The notes under the pieces are model-generated. The model worked only from the letters and a program-made list of their open reading frames with translations, was not told the DNA's origin and did no database searches. This document shows positions 7,402 through 14,578 of a stretch of 15,166 bases of DNA, piece by piece. The DNA lies in contig JALUWC010000111.1 of assembly GCA_027019885.1 (NCBI GenBank), forward strand, positions 1-15,166, in the 5' to 3' direction. Source of the DNA: Geoglobus sp. (GTDB taxonomy: Archaea > Halobacteriota > Archaeoglobi > Archaeoglobales > Archaeoglobaceae). The translations under genes were made by a program, and so were the position numbers. Positions within the stretch are counted from its first letter, which is position 1. Every line of letters starts with the position of its first letter.

Positions 7402-7962
7402 CTAAACGTTTATCTCTATTCTGGCTATTGTCTGTCCTGAATAAATGTCTGTGATTTGGACAGCAACTCTATCACCTTTTTCAAGCTGAATGCCGTAATC
7501 GGTTCTGGCCTTTATTCTGAAACCCACAAATTCACCTGGTGAGAAGATGCCATCTTGACTGGAGTGAAACTCTCCAAGTACACCATACCCGAGGTAGCCC
7601 TTATCGATGATATCATCTCCGCTGCAACGGGCATCTCCAAATTTTTTCACGGGAAATCCGTAGCATGTCTCCTCTGCCAGAATGGACCCATTTCTGTAAA
7701 TTGTAACTGTTAGCTTCATTCTTTTAACATCAATAATTTCTCCCCCAATGTCCCGCACTCTCACTATCTGAGAATCTCTCTCCATCCCTGATTTGTGAGG
7801 GATGACCTTATTTTCTGGCTGGAGCAGGGCAAAAACAGGCTTGTTCATCTGATTCAAGTTGAGATTGGAATAAAAAGAAGCAGCAAGCAGAATTGTTACG
7901 ACAAATATCAAAATAATTCCCATTGCTGGAGATATTCCCTTTTCATCATTTGGTTCATTCAT
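7402..7962 (-). CDS. Type IV pilin-like secreted/surface protein (class III signal)
   Basis: 186 residues from ATG at 7962; the frame extends to a TTG at 7986, but a TATA-like box lies 27 bases before the ATG, suggesting a leaderless transcript. The N-terminus MNEPNDEKG|ISPAMGI is a class III (prepilin) signal with predicted cleavage after G9 by the archaeal prepilin peptidase. A single hydrophobic helix follows (about 12-32). The rest is a beta-rich extracellular domain with two cysteines (C100, C113) that could form a disulfide, and a C-terminal LEKGDRVAVQITDIYSGQ stretch typical of the archaeal pilin N-terminal-domain (DUF1628) family. It is probably a pseudopilin or minor pilin. No assembly ATPase or membrane platform gene is present, so its machine must be elsewhere. 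Confidence 0.85.
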   Translation of the reverse strand: MNEPNDEKGISPAMGIILIFVVTILLAASFYSNLNLNQMNKPVFALLQPENKVIPHKSGMERDSQIVRVRDIGGEIIDVKRMKLTVTIYRNGSILAEETCYGFPVKKFGDARCSGDDIIDKGYLGYGVLGEFHSSQDGIFSPGEFVGFRIKARTDYGIQLEKGDRVAVQITDIYSGQTIARIEINV

Positions 7963-7984
7963 TCTGTTTGGTTTAGATATGATC

Positions 7985-7996
7985 AAATATAAAAAA
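7985..7996 (-). promoter_or_regulatory. TATA-like promoter of the pilin gene, also T-tract after rpoP
   Basis: The minus strand reads TTTTTTATATTT, centred about 28 bases from the pilin ATG at 7962 with no Shine-Dalgarno between, as expected for a leaderless archaeal promoter. The same T-run, with TTTATTTATTC at 8009-8019, lies downstream of the rpoP stop and could end the superoperon transcript, since archaeal termination needs only T-rich stretches. Confidence 0.5.
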
Positions 7997-8039
7997 TATT
8001 CGAACTTGAATAAATAAATGCAGAAGATGCCCTTAAAGG

Positions 8040-8183
8040 CTAAACTGCCTTAACCCTTTTCTTCAAAGCAGGTGGCTTTGGCTTCATCACAACTCTGCTT
8101 CCGCATTTTGCACACTGTATGAGATTTCTATCCAGATCGACATCCACCTCAGTACCGCAGTAAACACATACAAAGACGCTCAT
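8040..8183 (-). CDS. rpoP: DNA-directed RNA polymerase subunit P (Rpb12-like)
   Basis: A 47-residue protein read directly from the sequence. It has the RpoP zinc ribbon: C6 and C9 in VCVYCG, C24 and C27 in QCAKCGSR, then a basic VVMKPKPP tail. RpoP is the archaeal Rpb12 counterpart and helps hold the polymerase assembly and open complex together. Length and the four cysteines match the family. Its ATG overlaps the eL43 stop as ATGA (8180-8183), so it is translationally coupled and is the last gene of the exosome superoperon. In many archaea pcc1 (KEOPS) and prefoldin beta follow rpoP; here the next gene is the pilin, so the conserved block ends. Confidence 0.93.
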   Translation of the reverse strand: MSVFVCVYCGTEVDVDLDRNLIQCAKCGSRVVMKPKPPALKKRVKAV

Positions 8184-8446
8184 AAGCCCCTACCCTTGCT
8201 TATTGCCTGCTCAACTATCTTTGCCGATGGAGAAACAGGGATATAGGCTCCGCCTGCAAATTTATACCCACAGCTTTTGCACTCCCAGATCGCGGTTCCA
8301 ACTCTTTTTACAGCTCTCTTACCGCACTTTTTGCAGACATACTTCTTTCTCTGAGCTGTTTCAATTTCTACAATATTCTTTCTGACTCTGATTCCGTATC
8401 TCGGCCCGAATCTGCCTGCTATCTTAACTTTCTTGGTTCTCGGCAT
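8180..8446 (-). CDS. rpl37ae: Large ribosomal subunit protein eL43 (L37Ae)
   Basis: 88 residues, standard length. It is a zinc-binding protein of the large subunit. The zinc finger is visible as C38-x2-C41 (VCKKCG) and C56-x2-C59 (ECKSCG) with 14 residues between. The N-terminus is basic (RTKKVKIAGRFGPRYG) and the C-terminus (GGAYIPVSPSAK) fits the family. GAGGTG lies nine bases before the ATG. The stop of Rrp42 is only four bases upstream, and the eL43 stop overlaps the rpoP start. Confidence 0.96.
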   Translation of the reverse strand: MPRTKKVKIAGRFGPRYGIRVRKNIVEIETAQRKKYVCKKCGKRAVKRVGTAIWECKSCGYKFAGGAYIPVSPSAKIVEQAISKGRGL

Positions 8447-8450
8447 TTCA

Positions 8451-9230
8451 TCACACCTCTTTCAGCAGCTTTCTACTTTCCTTTGCTTTTCTTATGCTTG
8501 TGTCAAGCACATCCATGAGCATTTTCTCACTCATAAGGTAGCTGCCACTTTTCTGCATTGCCACGATATTATCGTCGCTGTCTGTTGTTATTGTTATAAA
8601 ATTTTTCGACGCATACTCTTCATCCTTGCAGGGATCAACGACAGCATAGCTGCCTATTATCTGGGTTGTGACTGAGACAGGCAGATCTCTCACAGGCAAT
8701 GGAAAATCCTCACCAATCTCAAACCTTTCAGCAGGAACTGTTGTTGTGAGCAATGCTGAAATTGCAGCGAGGGATGAGGCATCCATCAGATTTCCATCGT
8801 CGTCGAGAGCGTGGATGTCAATGAAAACAAGCCACACCTTCTCTCCCTCTTCAATGACAAGCTTTGACAGATCAACAGCTTCGCTCTCTCTGATGCCCCG
8901 ATCAACGACCCTCGCAAGCTCTACCGAGTTCTCATCAGGAGGCCCTGGCTCGAATGTTGGTGATGCAAGGGGTACAAGTTCAGCATTTGTGATGATTATG
9001 CCCTTATCTGGCGTATCTGGGAATGGCTCTCCGGGGTGCATTTTGATCCCAACCACCACCTGAGTATTCCCTATGCTTACTAAAGCCGAACCCTCAGCTT
9101 TATCAATAACCCCCGTTTCGATTTTTATCTCTCTGTAATCGTTGAATGCCCTTCCGTCAATTCTTTCCCCATCCCTGAGCTTTCCGAGAACGTAATCCCT
9201 TCTTATGTCGAGAATTATGTCGTCATTCAA
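8451..9230 (-). CDS. rrp42: Exosome complex subunit Rrp42
   Basis: 259 residues from TTG at 9230. An ATG two codons earlier (9236) sits directly against GAGGTGA, too close for initiation, whereas the TTG is six bases from it and yields [14 protein letters not shown], like the A. fulgidus N-terminus as I remember it. It has the RNase PH fold. Rrp42 is the non-catalytic partner that pairs with Rrp41 in a six-membered ring, completing the RNA path and active site. Family blocks [31 protein letters not shown] and [13 protein letters not shown] are present. The 3'-5' exosome degrades and tails RNA with phosphate or NDPs. It overlaps the Rrp41 end by eight bases. Confidence 0.95.
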   Translation of the reverse strand: MNDDIILDIRRDYVLGKLRDGERIDGRAFNDYREIKIETGVIDKAEGSALVSIGNTQVVVGIKMHPGEPFPDTPDKGIIITNAELVPLASPTFEPGPPDENSVELARVVDRGIRESEAVDLSKLVIEEGEKVWLVFIDIHALDDDGNLMDASSLAAISALLTTTVPAERFEIGEDFPLPVRDLPVSVTTQIIGSYAVVDPCKDEEYASKNFITITTDSDDNIVAMQKSGSYLMSEKMLMDVLDTSIRKAKESRKLLKEV

Positions 9231-9975
9231 TTTCATTCACCTCTTCTTCACTCTCGATGATGTATTTTGTTTTTATTGCCTCCTTCTGCATTTCGTAAAT
9301 TTTCATAGCACCTTTCTTTGCCATTTCAAGGGCCTGGACAAACTCATCTCTTGAAACCCTCCCATCCATCTGCAGTAAGGCAATAGATTCGATTTTATCG
9401 TTTCTCATGAAAAACGCAAACGGAATATCTGCCTGTCCGTAGTTATCTTCCTCCTTCATCGGATCGAGAACGAGAACATCATCGACCTTTGCAACCGCAA
9501 TGCTCGATATCATTCCTTTCATGGGTACACCGGCATCAACCAACGCAACGCTTGCAGCATTGAGGCAGGCTGTTCTGCTTCCAGCATCAGCCTGCAGTAC
9601 TTCCACAAAAATGTCTATTCCGCTTCTCGGAAACAGTTCTTTCATGACAACGGTCTCTATTGCCTCTCTGCTCACCTTGGATATCTCAACGCTCCTCCTG
9701 TCTGGCCCAGGTCTCTTTCTCTCCTCAACACTGAACGGTGCCATGTTGTATCGGTATCTTATCACAGCCTGTATCGGATCAGCCAAGTGTCTTGGATGCA
9801 CTTCTCTTGGCCCGTAAACCGCAGCAACAACCTTGTTTTTCCCCATCTCCAAGTAACATGAACCGTCAGCTCTCTTGAGCACTCCAACTTTCATTTTTAT
9901 AGGCCTTAAATCCTCAAATCCCCTTCCATCAAGCCTTTTCCCATCAATTATAAGCTTAATTTCCTCTTTGCTCAT
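9223..9975 (-). CDS. rrp41: Exosome complex catalytic subunit Rrp41
   Basis: 250 residues, RNase PH fold. This is the catalytic subunit of the archaeal exosome, performing phosphorolytic 3'-5' RNA decay and the reverse polyadenylation-like tailing. Visible active-site elements are the phosphate-binding GSRT (132-135), the RNA-contacting basic pair R93-R94 in PGPDRRS, and the acidic NYGQADIP with D183, corresponding to the catalytic Asp shown in Sulfolobus and A. fulgidus enzymes. The C-terminal tail is acidic ([10 protein letters not shown]). The ATG has GGTGA seven bases upstream and lies within the end of rrp4 (20-base overlap), favouring coordinated synthesis of subunits of one complex. 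Confidence 0.97.
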   Translation of the reverse strand: MSKEEIKLIIDGKRLDGRGFEDLRPIKMKVGVLKRADGSCYLEMGKNKVVAAVYGPREVHPRHLADPIQAVIRYRYNMAPFSVEERKRPGPDRRSVEISKVSREAIETVVMKELFPRSGIDIFVEVLQADAGSRTACLNAASVALVDAGVPMKGMISSIAVAKVDDVLVLDPMKEEDNYGQADIPFAFFMRNDKIESIALLQMDGRVSRDEFVQALEMAKKGAMKIYEMQKEAIKTKYIIESEEEVNEIE

Positions 9976-10642
9976 TCAGCTCACCCTTCCTTCTCTTCAC
10001 AAATTCGGTTATCCTGTCAGTAAGCCCGTCTGTGTGGGCTTCAGACTCAATTATGTAAATCGACTCTTCAACGATATTTACCTTTCTTCTATCACCGCTA
10101 ACCCAGATCAAACCATTCTTTCCAACAACCACCTGCACACCAAGCTCTGCCTTGAACAGTTTTATCATGCTGCCTTTCTTGCCTATAACTCTCGGCACCC
10201 TCGCGGGATTTATCCCTATGATCCTTCCAAATCTCACGGCTCGACACATCCTGTCCTTCATGGTGAGAGCCACCTTCATTTTTGGATCTATATTCAGAAC
10301 CTTGGCGATGATTATGTCATCAATATCGAGCACATCATTTGGCTTTTTGTTTGGTCTCATTTCTGGATTCTCTGTAACAGGCAGAAAGCCCTGATATGGT
10401 GAGTTTATGTCCACAGTCCACCCGTTTGCTGTTACTTCCCTTACAACACCTATCACAACATCTCCAACAGATGGGATATATCTCCCCTTGAGTGGGATAA
10501 CTCTGACGGATGTGTCTGTTTTATCAAGCAAACCCAGGAATTTAGCATAAACTTTCCCATTTTCCACATAGGTTCCACTTCCGGCAACCTTGGGGTTTGA
10601 TGCAAGCAGTTCTCCAGGCAGAACTATGGGTCTTGATGCCAT
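9956..10642 (-). CDS. rrp4: Exosome RNA-binding cap subunit Rrp4
   Basis: 228 residues. Rrp4 sits as a trimeric cap on the Rrp41-Rrp42 ring and feeds RNA into the pore. Three parts are seen in order: an N-terminal beta domain (about 1-58, with [10 protein letters not shown]), an S1 domain (about 59-135, [20 protein letters not shown]), and a KH domain (about 140-200) whose GKKG loop is in [15 protein letters not shown]. The lysine/arginine-rich C-terminus is typical. GGAGGTGA precedes the ATG by four bases; the SBDS stop is four bases upstream. It belongs with rrp41 and rrp42, which follow directly. Confidence 0.97.
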   Translation of the reverse strand: MASRPIVLPGELLASNPKVAGSGTYVENGKVYAKFLGLLDKTDTSVRVIPLKGRYIPSVGDVVIGVVREVTANGWTVDINSPYQGFLPVTENPEMRPNKKPNDVLDIDDIIIAKVLNIDPKMKVALTMKDRMCRAVRFGRIIGINPARVPRVIGKKGSMIKLFKAELGVQVVVGKNGLIWVSGDRRKVNIVEESIYIIESEAHTDGLTDRITEFVKRRKGELNEQRGN

Positions 10643-10646
10643 TGGT

Positions 10647-11348
10647 TCACCTCCTCTTCAGTATTTTCGTCACGGCCTCGCCCTTTGTAACCCTCCCAAG
10701 CAAATCCATGAGATCCCCCTGCATACCTGCAGGGATTCTCATAACGCATATCCAGCTTCCGTCTCTCTGCCACTCCTCTTTCAAAACATTTCCGAAATTA
10801 TACAGGGATGAGATGGCTTTACCAGTGTATCCCGGTGGAACTTTTATTGCGATATCAATTTCCTCGAACTTGAGCGGGAGTATTGGCTTTATTGCCTTCA
10901 CAATTTCTCTTGCCTGTGCTTCAACAGGCTTGAAAATGTCAATATTGATTTTTGTCTGTTCTAATGCTGCTTCAATTCTTGAATACGTGTGAGGGGCATT
11001 TGTCCTTGGATCTATCGCATTTCTCCTTATGTACTCTATGATCTGCTTTCTCTTCTGCTCAAGCATCTCCTTTCTCTGCTCTGCGGTAATCTGTACATCT
11101 CCTTCCAGAATTATCCGTTTGATGATCTCCTTGATGTCTTTTGTCTGGAACACTTTTTCAAGATCCTCAATAGAGGCTCTGTCACCTTTCTTTGCATCAT
11201 GAAAAACTTCCTCTGCAGCAACAAGCTCTTCAAAGTCCACTTCTTTACCTTCTTTCACATCTCTCGCCAGATATGGATCAACAAGAACCTCAAAATTCTC
11301 TCCTCCTTTTTTAAGTCTTGCAATCACTGCCTTCTCTAAGGAAACCAT
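10647..11348 (-). CDS. sbds: Ribosome maturation protein SBDS
   Basis: 233 residues, usual archaeal length. SBDS binds the large ribosomal subunit and, in eukaryotes, works with the GTPase EFL1 to release the anti-association factor eIF6/Tif6; archaeal EF-2 may play that role. The N-terminal FYSH domain (about 1-88) contains [13 protein letters not shown], a helical domain II spans about 90-160, and the ferredoxin-like domain III (about 162-233) contains [19 protein letters not shown]. The gene lies 14 bases downstream of psmA and four bases before rrp4. Its long-standing archaeal linkage to exosome genes was an early clue that SBDS acts in RNA metabolism. Confidence 0.97.
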   Translation of the reverse strand: MVSLEKAVIARLKKGGENFEVLVDPYLARDVKEGKEVDFEELVAAEEVFHDAKKGDRASIEDLEKVFQTKDIKEIIKRIILEGDVQITAEQRKEMLEQKRKQIIEYIRRNAIDPRTNAPHTYSRIEAALEQTKINIDIFKPVEAQAREIVKAIKPILPLKFEEIDIAIKVPPGYTGKAISSLYNFGNVLKEEWQRDGSWICVMRIPAGMQGDLMDLLGRVTKGEAVTKILKRR

Positions 11349-11362
11349 TGAGCTCCCCCCGG

Positions 11363-12100
11363 TTAAGTGAGCTCCTTCCTGAGAACTTCGTTAGCCATTT
11401 CAATGTGTTTATCCAGCTCATCAGCCTCAAGCAATCTGAATGTCTTGTCGTCAACTTTTACTATTCCAAGCTCAACGCCATCTCTACTCAAAAGACCATT
11501 TATTGCCTTACCCATGGCAATCAGACCCATATGTATCGCATCGTCAATATTCATGTCATCCCTGTATTCCTTCTCAAAGTATTCCATCACCTTGTTTCTC
11601 TCAGATCCTATGGCGGTTGCCTTGTACTCAAGTAACGCCCCGCTCGGATCTGTTTCAAAGAGTTTTGGCTCATTATCAATTCCTGCGATAAGCAGTGAAA
11701 CTCCAAATGGCCTAACACCACCGAACTGGGTGTACTGCTGTTTGAAGTCACATATCTTTCTTGCCAGCTCTTTGACACCTATCGGCTCATCAAAAGTTAA
11801 TCTGTTGATCTGCGCCTCAAGCCTTGCTCTCGCAACCAGGACTCTTGCATCTGCAACAAGGCCAGATGTTGCAGCGCATATGTGATCGTCAATTCTGTAG
11901 ATCTTTTCAATTGTGTCTGACTCAAGCAATCTGCTTCCAACTCTTTTATCTGCAATAACAACAACACCTTCCTTTGTCTTTATCCCAATTGCAGTTGCAC
12001 CTCTCTTTACAGCCTCTCTCGCATACTCAACCTGATACAGCCTGCCATCCGGGCTGAAAATCGTAATAGCCCGATCATATCCCATCTGTGGAATTTGCAT
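11363..12100 (-). CDS. psmA: 20S proteasome subunit alpha
   Basis: 245 residues. It forms the outer alpha rings that gate the proteasome core. The N-terminal gate segment [21 protein letters not shown] is complete with Y8, D9, P17 and Y26. The pocket for C-terminal HbYX tails of the PAN/Cdc48 ATPases is seen as K66, G80 and L81 (Thermoplasma numbering happens to match). The conserved block [15 protein letters not shown] is present, and there is no N-terminal catalytic threonine, so this is alpha and not beta. psmB is not in the window. The start lies within the end of the Pop5 gene (26-base overlap), but the N-terminus is required by family alignment. Confidence 0.97.
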   Translation of the reverse strand: MQIPQMGYDRAITIFSPDGRLYQVEYAREAVKRGATAIGIKTKEGVVVIADKRVGSRLLESDTIEKIYRIDDHICAATSGLVADARVLVARARLEAQINRLTFDEPIGVKELARKICDFKQQYTQFGGVRPFGVSLLIAGIDNEPKLFETDPSGALLEYKATAIGSERNKVMEYFEKEYRDDMNIDDAIHMGLIAMGKAINGLLSRDGVELGIVKVDDKTFRLLEADELDKHIEMANEVLRKELT

Positions 12101-12431
12101 CTTTCAACACCTCCAGATATTTTCTTCTGCAGCTTTTTATCGTGCCAGCAACTCCCAGAATTACAGGAATCACATCCTGCCCGTTTATCTTTTTTATCAG
12201 GGTAAGTGCTATTTTTACTTTATTGAGTTCATCATGGGAACACATCACCATCCCCTTCCCATCTCTGAACTCTATGAGTCTGATCTCAGGACTTTCAAGC
12301 TCTCCAAAGAGTTTCAGGAGTGATGCATTCAACACTTCTTTCACTTTTTCTGGCTCAACTGGCTGGGCTGAGATTATCTCAAAGGCAATATATCTTTTTC
12401 TCTTCCTGAGTGAAGGTGGAAGAAATTTCAT
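12075..12431 (-). CDS. rnp2: RNase P protein component 2 (Pop5)
   Basis: 118 residues, typical for archaeal Pop5. It has an RRM-like alpha-beta sandwich that pairs with Rpp30 and binds the catalytic specificity region of RNase P RNA, aiding tRNA 5'-end maturation. The family start [18 protein letters not shown] (2-19) and the C-terminal [16 protein letters not shown] (91-106) are clear. The ATG overlaps the Rpp30 stop as ATGA (12428-12431). Having both halves of a heterodimer translationally coupled suits co-assembly. It overlaps psmA downstream by 26 bases. Confidence 0.95.
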   Translation of the reverse strand: MKFLPPSLRKRKRYIAFEIISAQPVEPEKVKEVLNASLLKLFGELESPEIRLIEFRDGKGMVMCSHDELNKVKIALTLIKKINGQDVIPVILGVAGTIKSCRRKYLEVLKDANSTDGI

Positions 12432-13006
12432 ACCAGCTCAACACCATCCATTATATGATTCTCATCAAACAATTTTTTGTGCAACCTTTCAGCCCAGTAT
12501 TCTGCTCTTCTGACATCAGCACCGAAGTATGAGAACAGCTCGCATATCTGTTTTCTCGGTCTCATGCTGTAAAGATTATCAGCTCCGCTTGTGAGAATGA
12601 ATGGCGTGTCGAATTTGTTTATCACCTTGAAAACCGTTCTCAGCTCGTGGGCGAGTTTTACCATCCTCCCCCTTTCAGCAGACAGCAAACTGTGAAGAGA
12701 GAGCTCTATAATCACATCTTTTTCATTGGCAAGCTTGAAGGTTGTGTAGTCCAGTCTCCTCCCGGGGAAATCCAGAATAGCATCAACCTTTTTTCTCATC
12801 ACTGCATACCTGTTCACCTCAATTCTGTCGCTTATCACTCCAACAAACCCGTTTGCATTTCTCAGTTTCATTCTCACCTCTTTTGGGCTTTCAGCCCTGA
12901 TAACACATCCCTGAACGTTTCTGCTGGTAGTCTCACCAAAGACAACGTATTCCTTAAATCCAAAATCAAATTCCCGGCTGTAATCAAACCTTATGAAGTC
13001 AATCAT
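12428..13006 (-). CDS. rnp3: RNase P protein component 3 (Rpp30)
   Basis: 192 residues, slightly short for the family (about 200-230). It is a TIM-barrel (PHP-like) RNase P subunit that partners Pop5. Seen features: DAILDFPGRRLDYTTFKLA (75-93), HSLLSAERGRMVKLAHEL (104-121), and PFILTSGADNLYSMRPRKQI (134-153), the last being the most conserved block of Rpp30. The ATG lies within the last codons of the COG1325 gene (8-base overlap). The other archaeal RNase P proteins (Rpp21, Rpp29, L7Ae) are not in this window; Rpp29 normally lies in a ribosomal operon. Confidence 0.94.
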   Translation of the reverse strand: MIDFIRFDYSREFDFGFKEYVVFGETTSRNVQGCVIRAESPKEVRMKLRNANGFVGVISDRIEVNRYAVMRKKVDAILDFPGRRLDYTTFKLANEKDVIIELSLHSLLSAERGRMVKLAHELRTVFKVINKFDTPFILTSGADNLYSMRPRKQICELFSYFGADVRRAEYWAERLHKKLFDENHIMDGVELV

Positions 13007-13436
13007 ATCCCTCAGAAACTATCTTTCTACCAAACTCAAGAACCTTCTCTCTTCTGAATGGGTAGGTTACAAGCTTAACTTTCACCATCACAGAATCTCC
13101 ACCAAATGTGAGTTCCACATTTCCGAGATATGCTGACTGCTTGTCAATCCTCAAATGAAGCACGCCATCCTCATCTATCAGCTCTTCCAGAAAATCCAGA
13201 ATTATCTCTCTTTCATTCCCAAGCTCTTTCATGAGGTTATTCCATAATTCCTTTATTTCTCTTTTTTTTCTCAGCTCAACCTCAAAGAATTTGATTGGAT
13301 TGCCGTAATGGCCTGATGCATTGGTTACTCTTATTTCAAACTCAAAGGGAATCAGGTTTCCAATCGCCTTCGCTACCTTTTCAGGGTCTTCTGTGGAGTA
13401 ACAGATTGCAGAAATCGTTATTCCATCAATTTTCAT
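12999..13436 (-). CDS. COG1325 RNA-binding protein, predicted exosome-associated
   Basis: 145 residues of the archaeal RNA-binding family PF01877 (DUF54/COG1325), described in comparative genomics as a predicted exosome subunit because it is nearly always found in this operon. The recognisable part is the N-terminal ICYSTEDPEKVAKAIGNLIP (12-31) and the central GHYGNPIKFFEVEL (42-55). The fold is a compact alpha-beta domain. No biochemical role is established to my knowledge. It starts 12 bases after the eL15 stop without an evident Shine-Dalgarno, and overlaps Rpp30 by eight bases. The family is clear, the function is inferred only from context. Confidence 0.88.
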   Translation of the reverse strand: MKIDGITISAICYSTEDPEKVAKAIGNLIPFEFEIRVTNASGHYGNPIKFFEVELRKKREIKELWNNLMKELGNEREIILDFLEELIDEDGVLHLRIDKQSAYLGNVELTFGGDSVMVKVKLVTYPFRREKVLEFGRKIVSEGYD

Positions 13437-13448
13437 AAAAATAAAAGG

Positions 13449-14024
13449 TTATCTTCTGAAATTCGCTCTGTAGCTTGGTCTCACCTTTTCTGCTCCTCTG
13501 CCCCTTCTTGTGAGACCTCTTGATTTTCTCCCTGTTGAGGTCAATCCTCTGAAAACCCTCCCTTTCTGCTTAGCAACACCTGCAAGATTCTTGTCACTGA
13601 GAATGGCTGGGTGAGCTCTGTCAACGAGTATAACCTCAAACCACTTGTATTTCCCATCCTCTCCAACCCAGTAGGAGTTTAGTACTTCCATGTTTGGATA
13701 CTTTCTTGCAGCTCTCTCTTCAGCGATCCACTGCAAACTCTTCTTCGGTGTTAGCCTTGAGATCATGAGACTTTTTGTCTTTCTTCCCTTGTTTGGTCTG
13801 CTTGTCCTTCTACCTCCTCTTCTTATTCTTACTCTGACCACCGCCACTCCCTTTTTTGCCTTGTAGCCGAGAGATCTTGCTCTGTCAAGCCTTGTTGGTC
13901 TCTCTATCCTCACCACAGCAGGCTCCCTTCTCCACTTCTGCAACCTCTTCCACATTAACTCCCCAACATAGCCCTCCCATGGGTTTTTCCAGGAATTTCG
14001 GATGTATGCGTAGGCTGATTTCAT
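13449..14024 (-). CDS. rpl15e: Large ribosomal subunit protein eL15
   Basis: 191 residues, family length. It is a very basic rRNA-binding protein of the large subunit, shared only by archaea and eukaryotes. Family hallmarks are [16 protein letters not shown] (3-18), [19 protein letters not shown] (48-66), [15 protein letters not shown] (70-84), and the arginine/glycine-rich C-terminus ([13 protein letters not shown]). The ATG has GGAGGG six bases upstream. It is the first gene of the eleven-gene superoperon and sits just behind the promoter. Confidence 0.97.
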   Translation of the reverse strand: MKSAYAYIRNSWKNPWEGYVGELMWKRLQKWRREPAVVRIERPTRLDRARSLGYKAKKGVAVVRVRIRRGGRRTSRPNKGRKTKSLMISRLTPKKSLQWIAEERAARKYPNMEVLNSYWVGEDGKYKWFEVILVDRAHPAILSDKNLAGVAKQKGRVFRGLTSTGRKSRGLTRRGRGAEKVRPSYRANFRR

Positions 14025-14030
14025 TTTTAA

Positions 14031-14036
14031 CCCTCC
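14031..14036 (-). promoter_or_regulatory. Strong Shine-Dalgarno for eL15
   Basis: The minus strand reads GGAGGG, six bases before the ATG at 14024. With the TATA box near 14076 the predicted leader is about 25 bases, so this is a leadered mRNA, unlike the leaderless genes elsewhere in the window. Confidence 0.7.
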
Positions 14037-14069
14037 ATTAGCGTGATTGCTCTGGCTATCACTTATGGC

Positions 14070-14082
14070 TTAATAAATATAT
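14070..14082 (-). promoter_or_regulatory. TATA box of the exosome superoperon
   Basis: The minus strand reads ATATATTTATTAA, centred about 52 bases from the eL15 ATG. This predicts a transcription start near 14050 and a leader of about 25 bases carrying the GGAGGG site. It is the only convincing promoter I see between 14024 and the end of rpoP, so the whole block may depend on it. Confidence 0.6.
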
Positions 14083-14101
14083 CGGAGGCAGAGAATTTCA
14101 G

Positions 14102-14117
14102 CGAAACATTAAAATAA
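14102..14117 (+). promoter_or_regulatory. BRE/TATA promoter of the YlbF-family gene
   Basis: CGAAA (14102-14106) followed by CATTAAAATAA is a good match to an archaeal BRE plus TATA box. It predicts a start near 14138, giving a leader of about 18 bases that includes the AGGTGA Shine-Dalgarno at 14145-14150. It is back to back with the superoperon promoter, about 25 bases away. Confidence 0.6.
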
Positions 14118-14156
14118 AATGCCATGAAAGGCTGGGAGAAAGGCAGGTGAAGCTTG

Positions 14157-14510
14157 ATGAATGATGGAGTTAGGGAAAAAGTGCTGGAACTTGCAAAGTC
14201 AATAGTTGAGAGTGAGGAATACCGGAATTTTGTAAGTACCGAAGAGGTTTTGAGAGGGGATGAGATTGCCCAGAATCTTCTTGTTGAATTTCAGGAGAAA
14301 CAGCAGCAGTTTATTTCCAGGCAGCTCACAGGTGAGGTGGATGAGGCTCTTCTTGACTCCCTGACAGACCTACAGGGAAGGTTGAACGAGCTTGAAAGTG
14401 TGAGAAATTTCATGGACGCTTACTCCAAGCTTGTCAATCTGCTTGGGGAGGTAGGAGATTTATTGAGCCAGGAGATAGACTTTGACTTTGGAGAGGTTTA
14501 CAGAAGCTGA
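14157..14510 (+). CDS. YlbF/YmcA-family helical protein
   Basis: 117 residues from ATG at 14157; a TTG one codon earlier is in frame, but AGGTGA is six bases from the ATG. The protein is almost wholly alpha-helical with glutamine-rich heptad stretches (for example LLVEFQEKQQQFISRQ, about 41-57) and the Com_YlbF pattern: ELAKSIVESEEYRNF, then a D-E-A-Q helix, then L-x-x-LQGRLNEL. In Bacillus, YlbF and YmcA with YaaT form the Y-complex that guides RNase Y mRNA processing. Archaeal members are uncharacterised. The C-terminal cysteine cluster of Bacillus YlbF is absent. The gene is divergent from the exosome superoperon. Family assignment by pattern is fairly good; a prefoldin-like chaperone is the alternative. 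Confidence 0.75.
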   Translation: MNDGVREKVLELAKSIVESEEYRNFVSTEEVLRGDEIAQNLLVEFQEKQQQFISRQLTGEVDEALLDSLTDLQGRLNELESVRNFMDAYSKLVNLLGEVGDLLSQEIDFDFGEVYRS

Positions 14511-14566
14511 AGCAACTGCTGGATGATTGTTACTCATCCAAAGATTTCATTTTGCTGTTGCTTTTT
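14511..14566. terminator. Hairpin-rich region between convergent genes with T-tract
   Basis: Right after the YlbF-family stop, an outer stem AGCAACTGC (14511-14519) pairs with GCTGTTGCT (14554-14562) with one mismatch. It encloses a perfect seven-pair hairpin, TGGATGA (14520-14526) with TCATCCA (14534-14540). TTTTT follows at 14562-14566 on the plus strand. The layout resembles an intrinsic terminator for the plus-strand gene. Archaeal termination does not need hairpins, so the structure may also protect the 3' end. Confidence 0.55.
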
Positions 14567-14578
14567 AATTCTTATTCC

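Noticed and set aside
11367..11885. A 172-codon plus-strand open frame within psmA, and similar antisense frames in rrp41, rrp42 and rrp4
   Set aside because: All lie wholly opposite conserved genes, lack ribosome sites and show no domain motif.
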